NCBI RefSeq assembly: GCF_000819685.1
Contig: NZ_CDBR01000017.1
Span: 62,001-126,000, forward strand
DNA length: 64,000 bases
From: Aeromonas allosaccharophila
Lineage (GTDB): Bacteria; Pseudomonadota; Gammaproteobacteria; Enterobacterales; Aeromonadaceae
Direction: 5' to 3'
In this document: positions 9,479 to 17,239 of the stretch, in pieces
How the letters are laid out: each line of letters opens with the position of its first letter
How positions within the stretch are numbered: position 1 is the stretch's first letter
Made by a program: the position numbers and the translations under genes
The notes under the pieces: generated by a model
What the model saw: only the letters and a program-made list of their open reading frames with translations
What the model was told of the DNA's origin: nothing
Databases searched by the model: none

Positions 9479-9946
9479 ATGGATCCGGTTTCTTATCTTT
9501 TTTCGGCTTATCTCAATCTGGTACAGCAGCAGGTGTCGGATCACTACGGCACAGAGCCCAAGACGCTGGTGGTGGAATATGAGGGGGAGCAGGTGCCCTT
9601 TGTCTTCCAGTTCTGGCAGATCCAACCCAAAAGCGTCTGCCGTCCCTACGAGCAAGATGTACGGCGCTTTAGCCAGTGCACGGTCAAGGCGTCCGCCCTG
9701 TTTCACAAGCTGTGTGATGACTTGACCCGGCAGGATGACAGCAGTTGGCAACTGCCCAAATTTCGCACCATGTACTGCTCGGCTGCGATCAGCTATCGAC
9801 CTATGATTGCTGAAATCGGGGATGCCAAACAGAGTCCGGCCAAGCTGGCGGAGCGCGCTTGCAATCAGGCGATTCTGGCGGCAATGGACAGTGACGATGA
9901 AGCCCTGTTGGCCCAGCGGGAGAAAGCGTGCGCTGCGGTGCAGTAA
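9479..9946 (+). CDS. Conserved-looking hypothetical protein, 155 aa
   Basis: Not recognised. A soluble, Gln- and Cys-containing protein with no signal peptide or membrane segment. The start ATG at 9479 is set by an excellent ribosome-binding site (AGGGAGG at 9467-9473, five bases away); two in-frame GTG codons lie just before it. N-terminal DPVSYLFSAYLNLVQQQV looks amphipathic; the C-terminal quarter is helical. It is divergent from the helicase gene and followed by a VOC-family gene 163 bases later. Codon use is like core Aeromonas-type genes, so it is probably a native gene next to an inserted one. Confidence 0.7.
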   Translation: MDPVSYLFSAYLNLVQQQVSDHYGTEPKTLVVEYEGEQVPFVFQFWQIQPKSVCRPYEQDVRRFSQCTVKASALFHKLCDDLTRQDDSSWQLPKFRTMYCSAAISYRPMIAEIGDAKQSPAKLAERACNQAILAAMDSDDEALLAQREKACAAVQ

Positions 9947-10109
9947 GGCGGATTTATTTGACCAGATCATTTGCGCTCTCTTTGCGTGCCACGGCACACA
10001 TGGGATCTCCCTTGCCGGGTATGATGGGGTGGTCCGTAGTGGCGGCGACCGTCGGACGCTCGCGGGCATATGCCGCTCACATCAGCCAGATCACCACCAG
10101 GAGGTAACC

Positions 10110-10478
10110 ATGATCAGCCATATCGACCATCTGGTATTGACGGTCAGTGATATCGAACGGGCCGTGGCGTTTTACAGTTCGGTGCTCAATATGGAGGCCA
10201 TCACTTTCGGTGCGGGGCGCCGGGCGGTGGGGTTTGGCAACCAGAAGATCAATCTGCAACTGCCGGGGCAGGAGCCGCGCAACCGGGCGCAGGTGGGGTC
10301 GGGGGATGTCTGCCTTATCACCCGTTGGCCGCTGGCACAGGTGATGGCCCAGCTTGCCTGCCACGGGGTGGAGATTGTCGAGGGGCCAGTGACCAAGAGC
10401 GGTGCCTGCGGGCCGATAGAGTCAGTCTATTTCCTTGACCCGGATCAAAACCTCATTGAGGTCAGCCGCTACCCCTGA
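10110..10478 (+). CDS. VOC-family (glyoxalase/dioxygenase fold) protein
   Basis: 122 residues. Opens with MISHIDHLVLTVSDIERAVAFY, the typical first beta-alpha unit of vicinal-oxygen-chelate proteins with the metal-ligand His near residue 7, and ends with SVYFLDPDQNLIEVS, which supplies the conserved Glu. Members bind a divalent metal and act on varied substrates; the substrate here cannot be told. The start is fixed by AGGAGG at 10099-10104, within a long open frame that extends upstream but lacks another good start. Confidence 0.85.
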   Translation: MISHIDHLVLTVSDIERAVAFYSSVLNMEAITFGAGRRAVGFGNQKINLQLPGQEPRNRAQVGSGDVCLITRWPLAQVMAQLACHGVEIVEGPVTKSGACGPIESVYFLDPDQNLIEVSRYP

Positions 10479-10723
10479 CGCGCTGATACGCCCGATGCCT
10501 TATGAGCCCCTGGTTTTCATTGCCGCTTTGCCGGTTAAATCCTCTCTGTTCCTCCTTGGCGGTATCCTTGTTTGCCCCCTTGTGACCGTGATACTGCCCC
10601 AATTTGTGCCCTTTGCTGGGGCGATCTGTGAACTATCCGGCGTGCTGGACGGGGCAATATGCTAATGTAGCGGCGTTTTTTGATGGATAAGCTGGCATTG
10701 GCCTTTTTTGAAGATGGAATGGT
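10479..10723. other. Intergenic stretch before rluF leader
   Basis: No gene I can support. A hydrophobic open frame starting near 10495 exists but has no ribosome-binding site or recognisable family. TATGCTAAT near 10657 could be a -10 element for the downstream unit. Confidence 0.4.
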
Positions 10724-10846
10724 ATGCAGAACTTTGACGTAGTGAATTGGCTGATGCAGCAGACAGCCTCCCCGGCGCAGCCGGAACAGGCGATGGCACA
10801 ACCGGGCGCGGCCCAAACCCTGTGGCAGGTGACCCATGCTGGCTAA
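10724..10846 (+). CDS. Possible 40-aa leader ORF overlapping rluF start
   Basis: ATG at 10724 to TAA at 10844-10846 encodes a 40-residue Gln-rich peptide starting [19 protein letters not shown]. It overlaps the rluF start (10836) by 11 bases in another frame, an arrangement that can couple translation. Shine-Dalgarno-like GATGGAATGG precedes it. No family recognised; it may be a short coding gene or chance. Confidence 0.35.
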   Translation: MQNFDVVNWLMQQTASPAQPEQAMAQPGAAQTLWQVTHAG

Positions 10847-11855
10847 CGAATCCATGCGCCTGAACAAATACATCAGCGAGAGCGGCATCTGCTCGCGCCG
10901 CGAGGCCGACCGCTTTATCGAACAGGGCCACGTCTTTATCAACGGCAAGCGCGCCGGGATTGGCGATCAGGTACAGGTTGGCGATCTGGTCAAGGTCAAT
11001 GGTCAGGTGATTGAGCCGCGCGAGGCGGACAGTCTGGTCTTTATCGCCCTTAACAAGCCGGTAGGCATCGTCAGTACCACAGAGGCGGGCGAGAAGGACA
11101 ACATCGTCGATTTCGTCAACCACAGCACCCGGGTCTTCCCCATCGGGCGTCTCGACAAGGATTCGCAGGGGCTGATTTTCCTGACCAACCACGGCGATCT
11201 GGTCAACAAGATCCTGCGGGCGGGCAACGATCACGAGAAAGAGTATCTGGTGACCGTCGACAAGCCGGTGACCGACGAGTTTGTGCGCGGCATGGCGGCC
11301 GGGGTGCCGATCCTCGGTGCCGTCACCAAGAAGTGCAAGGTGAAGAAAGAGGCGCCGTTCGTCTTTCGCATCACCCTGGTGCAGGGGCTGAACCGCCAGA
11401 TCCGCCGCATGTGCGAGCACTTCGGTTTCGAAGTGACCAAGCTGGAGCGCATCCGCATCATGAACGTCAGCCTCAAGGGGCTGCCGGTGGGCGAGTGGCG
11501 CGATCTCACCGACGACGAGCTGATCGATCTGTTCAAGCTGATTGAGGACTCCTCCTCCGAGGTGAAACCGGCCAAAGGCGACAAACCCAAGGCGGCCAAG
11601 GCCCCTGCGGCGCAAAGCGCCAAACCGGCCCAAGGCAAGAAGCCGCGCCGCGATGATGATCACGAGATTGGCGGGCGTCCCAATGTGCCGGGCCCAGAAG
11701 CCTTCGAGAAGAAGCTGCCGGTGGGCAAGGGTGGCGCGGGCAAAGGTGCCGCCAACAAGGGCGGTGCTGGAAAAGGGGCCCCCGGCAAGGGTGGCAAACC
11801 GGCCACCGGCAAGCCACGCACCGCTAACGCCGGGCGGCAAAAGAAGGGGCGCTGA
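10836..11855 (+). CDS. rluF: RluF, 23S rRNA pseudouridine synthase
   Basis: 339 residues. N-terminal S4 RNA-binding domain (about 8-65) with the [17 protein letters not shown] signature, followed by an RsuA/RluB/E/F-type catalytic domain; catalytic Asp107 sits in [20 protein letters not shown]. coli RluF makes pseudouridine 2604 of 23S rRNA (and can modify tRNA-Tyr), and this protein matches it closely to about residue 250. The tail of about 90 residues is rich in Lys, Gly and Ala with GKGGAGKG-type repeats, as basic tails are common but variable here. [12 protein letters not shown] is chosen as the start by analogy to E. coli; ATG at 10854 is an alternative. Confidence 0.93.
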   Translation: MLANESMRLNKYISESGICSRREADRFIEQGHVFINGKRAGIGDQVQVGDLVKVNGQVIEPREADSLVFIALNKPVGIVSTTEAGEKDNIVDFVNHSTRVFPIGRLDKDSQGLIFLTNHGDLVNKILRAGNDHEKEYLVTVDKPVTDEFVRGMAAGVPILGAVTKKCKVKKEAPFVFRITLVQGLNRQIRRMCEHFGFEVTKLERIRIMNVSLKGLPVGEWRDLTDDELIDLFKLIEDSSSEVKPAKGDKPKAAKAPAAQSAKPAQGKKPRRDDDHEIGGRPNVPGPEAFEKKLPVGKGGAGKGAANKGGAGKGAPGKGGKPATGKPRTANAGRQKKGR

Positions 11856-11894
11856 GTTGCCCCCCTGAACGGGGTCAGCCTCACCAGTCATCTC

Positions 11895-11923
11895 CAACAC
11901 ACCGGCCTCAGGCCGGTGTGTTG
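11895..11923. terminator. Bidirectional hairpin between rluF and MFS gene
   Basis: A perfect 13-bp stem (CAACACACCGGCC / GGCCGGTGTGTTG) with a TCA loop. It lies between convergent genes and its loop contains the stop codon of the minus-strand transporter (11908-11910). T-tract is weak. Confidence 0.65.
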
Positions 11924-13188
11924 CTTTGGGCCGCAGAGCTGGCCGGGAGGGGCGCAGAAAGGGTTGACTCGCTGCTAGTAGGTAACTTCATTACGCGAGG
12001 ATAGTGGCGCGGGTCGAGGCGCACTACCAGCAGGCTCATCAGCAGCAAGCCCCCCAGTTGCCACTGCCAGGCGGCCGCGAAGTCGCTCACATAGTGATAG
12101 AGCCGCGCCGCCACCCAGGGGCCGGTGGCGGCCAGCATAAAGCCGAAGCCCTGCATCAGGGCGCTCAGGGTACCGGCGCGGCGCGGGTCGGGCAGGTGAT
12201 CGAGCGCAATCACCATGATCAGCGAAAAGCTGCCGCCAAGACCGGCGCCGCACAGCATGCACCAGAGCATGGGGGCCGCCTGTGGTGCCAGACAGAGACC
12301 GCCAAATCCCGCCAGTTGCATGGCGATAGCAAGGCCCATCCACGGCCGCCGATCCAGTCTGCGCGCCGCCAGCAGCGGCAGACCGAGGCCGCTGGCAGTC
12401 TGCGCCAGTGCCAGCCAGGCGACCAGCTCGCCCGCCTGCTCGGCACTCCAGCCTTGCGCCATATAGGCGGGAGCCAGCCAGGCCACCACGATGCCGTAGC
12501 CGCTGTTGATGATGCCAAAGCAGACGATCAGCAACCAGCTACGGGGCAGGGTGATCAGCCGCTGCTCGCCGTGGGGAATGGCGACAGCTGCGGCCCGTGG
12601 CAGACGCACTTTCCACCCTAGCCAGACGAGGGCCAGCAGCACCGGCAGGCTCCAGAGCGCCAGTGCCCGCGACCAGTCTAGGCTCGCCGCCAACCGTGGG
12701 GTAAGGCTGGCCCCGAGCGCCCCGCCCCCCATCATGCAGGCGGAGAAGATCCCCATCACCAGCGGCACCTTGTGGGCGAACGCTTGCTTGATCAGCGCCG
12801 GCAACACCCCCTGCACCAGTGCCGACCCCAATCCACAGAGCGCCGCACTGGCGATCAGCAAGGCGCCGTTTTGGGCATCGAAGCGCATGGCGCTGCCGAT
12901 GCCGAGCAGCAGTAGGGCCGTTCCCAGCAGTTGGCGCGCACTGGCGCGCCGACGCAGGCTGGGGGTGAGCAGCACACCAATCCCGATCAGCCACAGCGGC
13001 AGCAGGGTGAGCCAGGCTAGGGTGTCCATCCCCAGCGCCAGCCGCAGGTCAATGGCTTGGGCCAGCGGGCCGATGGCGGTGAGAAAGGGGCGCAGGTTAA
13101 GGCCAATCAGGATCACCAGTACCAGCAGAGCAAACTGCTGGCGGCGCGCTGCTGCCGGGTGGATGGTAGTTCTCTTACTCATGGTCAT
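11908..13188 (-). CDS. MFS transporter, CynX/NimT-like
   Basis: 426 residues with about 12 hydrophobic segments. The opening LIGLNLRPFLTAIGPLAQAI and the AACMMGGGALGASLTP-like centre fit the cyanate/nitroimidazole (CynX/NimT) branch of the major facilitator superfamily. It overlaps the end of a nucleobase-deaminase-type gene by 14 bases, so the two are co-translated; this suggests import or export of a nucleobase or related amide. The substrate is not determinable from sequence. The stop codon lies in the terminator loop shared with rluF. Confidence 0.8.
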   Translation of the reverse strand: MTMSKRTTIHPAAARRQQFALLVLVILIGLNLRPFLTAIGPLAQAIDLRLALGMDTLAWLTLLPLWLIGIGVLLTPSLRRRASARQLLGTALLLLGIGSAMRFDAQNGALLIASAALCGLGSALVQGVLPALIKQAFAHKVPLVMGIFSACMMGGGALGASLTPRLAASLDWSRALALWSLPVLLALVWLGWKVRLPRAAAVAIPHGEQRLITLPRSWLLIVCFGIINSGYGIVVAWLAPAYMAQGWSAEQAGELVAWLALAQTASGLGLPLLAARRLDRRPWMGLAIAMQLAGFGGLCLAPQAAPMLWCMLCGAGLGGSFSLIMVIALDHLPDPRRAGTLSALMQGFGFMLAATGPWVAARLYHYVSDFAAAWQWQLGGLLLMSLLVVRLDPRHYPRVMKLPTSSESTLSAPLPASSAAQSNTPA

Positions 13189-13690
13189 GGCTCTGCGGCT
13201 CGGAGTCGTAGAGATCCGCGGCCGTCATGGAGACGGACAATTTGATCAGGGGCAGCGGTTGCGGCGCAAGGGTCAGCCCCAGCTGTTGATAGGCGGCGGA
13301 GCTGTCAAAGCCGAACGGCGCCGCATCGGCGTTATCAAAGGCGTAATAGACGGCGGCGATGCCGTTCATCACCAGCGCACCGAGGCACATGGGGCAGGGG
13401 TGGCCGCTGGCATAGACGATGGCCCCCGCGAGCGGCCCGCACTGGCTTGCCTTGCGCAGCGCCTCCAGCTCGGCGTGACGGGTGGGATCCCCATCCAGAT
13501 GGATGCCGTTGACCGCGCTCGCCACCAACTGGCCATCTCGCACCAGCAGGGCGGCGAAGGGGCGGCCCCCCTGCCGGTGATTTGCTCTGGCCAGCTGCAC
13601 CGCCTGCTCCAGCCACTGTCGGTGAGTCTGGAGTGAGGTTGATGGGGTGAGCGAGCTAAGAGGGGTAGACGCTACAAGAGGCTGTGACAT
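13175..13690 (-). CDS. Nucleoside/nucleobase deaminase (CDA fold, guanine-deaminase-like)
   Basis: 171 residues. Zinc-binding cytidine-deaminase-fold signature: HAE in DPTRHAELEAL (about residues 82-92) and PCPMC in SGHPCPMCLGAL. Family members deaminate guanine, cytosine or adenosine in tRNA; the short form and context point to a free base. The C-terminus resembles guanine deaminases but an aromatic substrate clamp was not verified. Cotranscribed with the downstream MFS gene and divergent from a LysR regulator, forming a small catabolic or salvage unit. Confidence 0.85.
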   Translation of the reverse strand: MSQPLVASTPLSSLTPSTSLQTHRQWLEQAVQLARANHRQGGRPFAALLVRDGQLVASAVNGIHLDGDPTRHAELEALRKASQCGPLAGAIVYASGHPCPMCLGALVMNGIAAVYYAFDNADAAPFGFDSSAAYQQLGLTLAPQPLPLIKLSVSMTAADLYDSEPQSHDHE

Positions 13691-13742
13691 GGTGACAAAC
13701 CCTGATTTGACGGAAGAAACGCCAGCCTAGCGGGGTCTAAAG

Positions 13743-13761
13743 TCATTTGGAAATTAAATGA
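13743..13761. promoter_or_regulatory. Palindrome between deaminase and LysR genes, candidate LysR operator
   Basis: TCATTT, a 7-base AT-rich spacer, then AAATGA, in the 97-base divergent intergenic region. Position and shape fit an operator for the adjacent LysR protein controlling both directions. Confidence 0.45.
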
Positions 13762-13799
13762 TAGAATAGGTTTCAGTGGTTTTGTAAATGGAGCGCCCC

Positions 13800-14642
13800 A
13801 TGCTGGATCCCCTGTTACTGCGCAGTTTTGTCGCCATTATCGACACCGGCAGCTTTACCCGTGCCGGTGAACGGGTCCATCTGACCCAATCCACCATCAG
13901 CCAGCAGATCCGCCGTCTTGAGCAGCAGCTCGGCTGCCCGCTGCTGGATCGCACTGGCCGTCAGGTGGTGGCGACAGCGGAGGGGGAAAAATTGCTGGGG
14001 CTGGCCCGCCGTATTCTGGCGCTGCTGGCACAGGCCGAAGAACAAGTAACGGAGGGGAGCGTGGCGCTCAGCCTCGGGGTGCCGGAGGATTTCGCCGCCG
14101 GCGCCATCACTCCGGTGCTTGCCGCCTTTGCCCGCGACTACCCCGAGGTACGGCTGGAGGTGCAAAGCGGCCTGAGCCACGAGATCTGGCAGCGCTTCGC
14201 GGCGGGGGAGCTGGATCTGGCGCTGGTCAAGCAGACACGCGGCCAGGGCTCGCCGCTCGCCAGCTGGCGCGAACCGCTGGTGTGGGTCGATAGCCGCGAC
14301 TGGCCTGCCCGGGAACGGGATCCGCTGCCGCTGGTGGTGTTCCCGAGCGAAGGGCTCTATCGGCGGCAGATGACCGAGGCGCTCGATGGCCTTGGCCGGC
14401 GTTGGCGCATCGCCTATGTCAGCGCCAGCCTCGCCAGCTTGCAGGGGGCGGTGAGTGCAGGCATCGGCGTGAGCTTGCTGCCAAAACGGCTGATGCCTGC
14501 CGATCAGCTGGCTCTGACCCAGTGGCCCAAGGTAGCGCCGGTGGAACTGGCGCTCCATGCCGGAGTTAGCGGAAGCGAGCCGCTCACCCGCTTGAGCTCG
14601 GCCCTGATCGCCCTTTGCGACGAGGTGATGGGGCCGCAATAA
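13800..14642 (+). CDS. LysR-family regulator next to deaminase/transporter
   Basis: 280 residues from the ATG at 13800; an upstream in-frame ATG (13788) adds four residues. The winged HTH is at about 3-60 (SFTRAGERVHLTQSTISQQIRRLEQQLG), followed by a periplasmic-binding-like effector domain. Divergent from the deaminase/MFS pair, which it most likely regulates. It differs from the other two LysR proteins of this window in both domains. Ligand unknown. Confidence 0.9.
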   Translation: MLDPLLLRSFVAIIDTGSFTRAGERVHLTQSTISQQIRRLEQQLGCPLLDRTGRQVVATAEGEKLLGLARRILALLAQAEEQVTEGSVALSLGVPEDFAAGAITPVLAAFARDYPEVRLEVQSGLSHEIWQRFAAGELDLALVKQTRGQGSPLASWREPLVWVDSRDWPARERDPLPLVVFPSEGLYRRQMTEALDGLGRRWRIAYVSASLASLQGAVSAGIGVSLLPKRLMPADQLALTQWPKVAPVELALHAGVSGSEPLTRLSSALIALCDEVMGPQ

Positions 14643-14707
14643 GTGGCTCTATTCTGTGGAGAAAAACTGAAGTCGGAAAGATAAGGCGTAAAAAGTACGG
14701 GTAGGGA

Positions 14708-14863
14708 TCAGTGATCCTTCCCCTCCGCCAACTTGCGCTCGTAGTCACTTTTCACAATGGCCAGCGCCGCCAGTACCAGCTCGGGGGCCAGCTGGTTGGT
14801 TTCCAGCAGTTCAATCAGATCCACCGCGAGTTTCACCTCGGGCGGGGCAGTTTCCAGTGACAT
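14708..14863 (-). CDS. ybaM: YbaM/DUF2496 small protein
   Basis: 51 residues, read on the minus strand: starts [20 protein letters not shown] and ends with [11 protein letters not shown]. This matches E. coli YbaM (DUF2496), a short helical protein of unknown function, along its full length. It is too short for most gene callers. Confidence 0.85.
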   Translation of the reverse strand: MSLETAPPEVKLAVDLIELLETNQLAPELVLAALAIVKSDYERKLAEGKDH

Positions 14864-14958
14864 GGGCAGGGTTCCGGTTGCGGGGAGAGGGGGGGATTAT
14901 ACAGGGGCGCCGCCGTAGGCCGAAAGCGCCCGCTGTATCGGGCTGTGAGGCACCAAGA

Positions 14959-15429
14959 TCAGAGGTGCTGGCGCATCTCCTTGTCGATCTCCTCGCGCAG
15001 GGCAATCAGCTTTTTGGCGTACTGCTGCAACTGCAGATCGCTTTCGCTCAGCGGCTGCCACTGGGGCACCGGGGTCGGTTTGCCGTGCTCATCCATCGCC
15101 ACAAAGATGATGATGCAGTGGGTGGTCTTGTGGCGCTCGGTCTCGGTGGGGTGGCGGCTGTAGACATCCACCGCCAGATGCATGCTGGTGGTGCCGGTGT
15201 GGATCACCTGGGCGTGCACCTCAACCAGCTGGCCAATCTGGATGGGGCGCAAAAAGCGGATCCCCCCCACATAGACGGTCACCGCATAGCCGCCGCACCA
15301 GCCAGCGGCGCAGGCATAGCCCGCCTGATCGATCCACTTCATCACCATGCCGCCATGCACCTTGCCGCCGAAATTGACGTCGGAAGGTTCGGCCAGAAAT
15401 TGCAGGGTCAGTTCGCGGGGTGGGGTCAT
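14959..15429 (-). CDS. Acyl-CoA thioesterase, hotdog fold
   Basis: 156 residues from ATG 15429, chosen because AAGGAGAG lies right upstream; the longer open frame adds only eight codons. The hotdog domain shows DVNFGGKVHGGMVMKWIDQAGYACAA, with the conserved Asn/His-Gly-Gly and Asp residues of the acyl-CoA hydrolase (YciA/BACH-like) group. It hydrolyses acyl-CoAs to free acid and CoA. Transcribed with the small secreted protein gene upstream (15450-15752). Confidence 0.88.
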   Translation of the reverse strand: MTPPRELTLQFLAEPSDVNFGGKVHGGMVMKWIDQAGYACAAGWCGGYAVTVYVGGIRFLRPIQIGQLVEVHAQVIHTGTTSMHLAVDVYSRHPTETERHKTTHCIIIFVAMDEHGKPTPVPQWQPLSESDLQLQQYAKKLIALREEIDKEMRQHL

Positions 15430-15449
15430 GCTCTCTCCTTGGTTAACCG

Positions 15450-15752
15450 TCATTGACGGTAGCTTTTGCGATAGGCATCTGCCTGTTGGCAGGGGGGCAG
15501 GTTATTGAGATCGGGCCGCTTGTTGCCCTCGCGCTGGCCAAAGCTGGCGAACCCCTGCTGGCACTTGTCGGCCTTGCCCCCCTCCTTGATACAGGCATCG
15601 ATCCGCTGTTGCTTGCCCTGCTCGACCAGTTGCTGTTGCGCTTGCTGGCAGGCGGCATCCAGTTTGGCCTGCTGGGCTGAGCGATCCAGCTCGCTGGCCG
15701 CACTGGCGGTGCCACACAGCAGCAAGGCGACTAATGGGGTGATGGTGCGCAT
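15450..15752 (-). CDS. Small secreted Cys-containing protein of unknown function
   Basis: 100 residues. N-terminal signal peptide MRTITPLVALLLCGTASA with a likely cleavage after Ala18/19. The mature part is rich in Gln and Lys with four Cys (CQQ, DACI, DKCQQ, PPCQQ), which could form two disulfides in the periplasm. It resembles short DUF1090-like or lysozyme-inhibitor-sized proteins only in general character, so no function is assigned. Confidence 0.7.
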   Translation of the reverse strand: MRTITPLVALLLCGTASAASELDRSAQQAKLDAACQQAQQQLVEQGKQQRIDACIKEGGKADKCQQGFASFGQREGNKRPDLNNLPPCQQADAYRKSYRQ

Positions 15753-15894
15753 CCTGATGCTCCTTGTTGACCTGTTTCAGGTATACCGCGAATGGCGGCA
15801 GGATGCACAGGGGCCGGTGCAATAATGGGGGCCCATTCACTGTTGGTTCATCAGTCTGGCGCCAGCATGGGCCGAACAATAGCGAGGTGTCACG

Positions 15895-16533
15895 ATGAAA
15901 CAGATGCTGGAACAGTTGCTGGGGGCTGGCAAAGGCTGGCTCAATGAAGGCGGAGACAAGCGCAAGGGGCAGATGCAGGGAGCGCTGGCCGGCGGCGCGC
16001 TCGGTCTGTTGCTGGGCAATAAAAAAGTGCGCAAATATGGTGGCAAGGCCGCTGCCGTGGGCGGCGCCGCAGCCCTTGGCGGGCTGGCCTACAAGCTCTA
16101 TCAGGATTGGCAGGCCCAGCAGGCGGCACCGGCCCAGCCGACCCATCCCATCAGTGGGCTGGAAGGCAATGCGCTGGATGCCCGCGCGGCGCTTTTGGTG
16201 CGCGCCATGGTGGCTGCGGCCCGGGCCGATGGCCATATCGACGGCGCCGAGCGCCAGAAAATTCAGGAGTACCTGACCGAACAGGGTCAGAGCGACGTCG
16301 CCCGCTGGATTGACGCCGAGCTGGCCCGCCCCCTCGATCCCCACGCGCTGGCGCGGGAAGTGACCGATATGGAGCTGGCCACCGAGGTCTATCTCGCCTC
16401 CCTGCTCGCCATCGAGGTGGATCACTTTATGGAGCGCGGTTATCTCGACGAACTGGCGCGCGCCCTCAAACTCGATGACAACCTCAAAGGGAGCATCGAG
16501 CGGCAGGTGGCCCAACTTAACGCCCCCGCCTGA
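15895..16533 (+). CDS. DUF533/YebE-type protein with TerB-like domain
   Basis: 212 residues. An N-terminal Gly/Ala-rich membrane-associating stretch (GALAGGALGLLLGNKKVRKYGGKAAAVGGAAALGG, described by residues 29-62) precedes an acidic TerB-like helical domain with MVAAARADGHIDGAERQKI. This layout matches YebE of enteric bacteria (inner-membrane protein, function unknown). It is a monocistronic gene ending in a strong terminator. Confidence 0.85.
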   Translation: MKQMLEQLLGAGKGWLNEGGDKRKGQMQGALAGGALGLLLGNKKVRKYGGKAAAVGGAAALGGLAYKLYQDWQAQQAAPAQPTHPISGLEGNALDARAALLVRAMVAAARADGHIDGAERQKIQEYLTEQGQSDVARWIDAELARPLDPHALAREVTDMELATEVYLASLLAIEVDHFMERGYLDELARALKLDDNLKGSIERQVAQLNAPA

Positions 16534-16560
16534 TATCCCTCATCGCCATGGATTGCCGAT

Positions 16561-16584
16561 AACGCCCCGCTCAAGGGGCGTTGT
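16561..16584 (+). terminator. Rho-independent terminator after DUF533 gene
   Basis: AACGCCCC/GGGGCGTT stem with a six-base loop followed by TGTTGTTTA. Confidence 0.8.
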
Positions 16585-16687
16585 TGTTTAGGTTGCTCGT
16601 CAAAAGATACGGATGAGCCTATTTGGATTGCGGGACACAGCCCCTAAGATGGCGCATGACCATCACCTTTTTTGCAAGGAGCAACCG

Positions 16688-17146
16688 TTGGAGATACGCA
16701 AGGCAAGCGAACTGGATATCGACGCCATTGTCGAGCTGAACCGGCAGATTGGAGAGATCCACCATCAGCACTATCCCGAAGTGTTCAGCCCCCCTTCGCC
16801 AGAGGAGCGGGCATTTTTGCTGAGCGCCATCGGCGCCGAAGGGCGCCTGTTCTGCGTTGCCGAGCAGGATGGCAGGGTGGTGGGCTTTTTGACGGCGCGG
16901 ATCGATATCAATGACTCTGTGCCTTTTCTCACCCGTGCGCCGATTTGCCGTATCGGCTCGGTGGTGGTGGATGAGCAACACCGCTCCCGCGGGATTGGCA
17001 AGGCGCTGATCGCCCATTGCGATGAGTGGGCCAAGGCCCGTGATGCTCAGCAAATCCGGCTGGAGGTGATGGCCTTCAACGAGCGTGCCCAAGCGCTCTA
17101 TGAGGCGCTGGGCTTCAAGGTGCAGTCACAGATCATGGCCAGATGA
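16688..17146 (+). CDS. GNAT-family N-acetyltransferase
   Basis: 152 residues if it starts at the TTG at 16688, chosen because AAGGAG lies six bases upstream and the protein then opens EIRKASELDIDAIVELN, the usual GNAT first strand. An ATG 75 bases upstream (16613) gives a longer frame without a family match. Acetyl-CoA motif A is VVDEQHRSRGIGKALI, with the R-x-x-G-x-G loop; the C-terminus ALYEALGFKV is also typical. Substrate unknown. Confidence 0.87.
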   Translation: MEIRKASELDIDAIVELNRQIGEIHHQHYPEVFSPPSPEERAFLLSAIGAEGRLFCVAEQDGRVVGFLTARIDINDSVPFLTRAPICRIGSVVVDEQHRSRGIGKALIAHCDEWAKARDAQQIRLEVMAFNERAQALYEALGFKVQSQIMAR

Positions 17147-17190
17147 TCAGTTTTTTATGGCGAGCCAAGGTGCGTCACTCCCCAACCACA

Positions 17191-17216
17191 AAGGCCCGTT
17201 GCGGGCCTTTGTTCGT
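17191..17216. terminator. Terminator between GNAT and MocR genes
   Basis: AAAGGCCCG/CGGGCCTTT stem, TTG loop, followed by GTTCGTTT. It lies between convergent genes. Confidence 0.75.
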
Positions 17217-17239
17217 TTCGCCAGCGGCTCTTTGCCACG

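Noticed and set aside
10495-10665. Short hydrophobic open frame before rluF
   Set aside because: No ribosome-binding site and no recognisable family; composition explains the frame.
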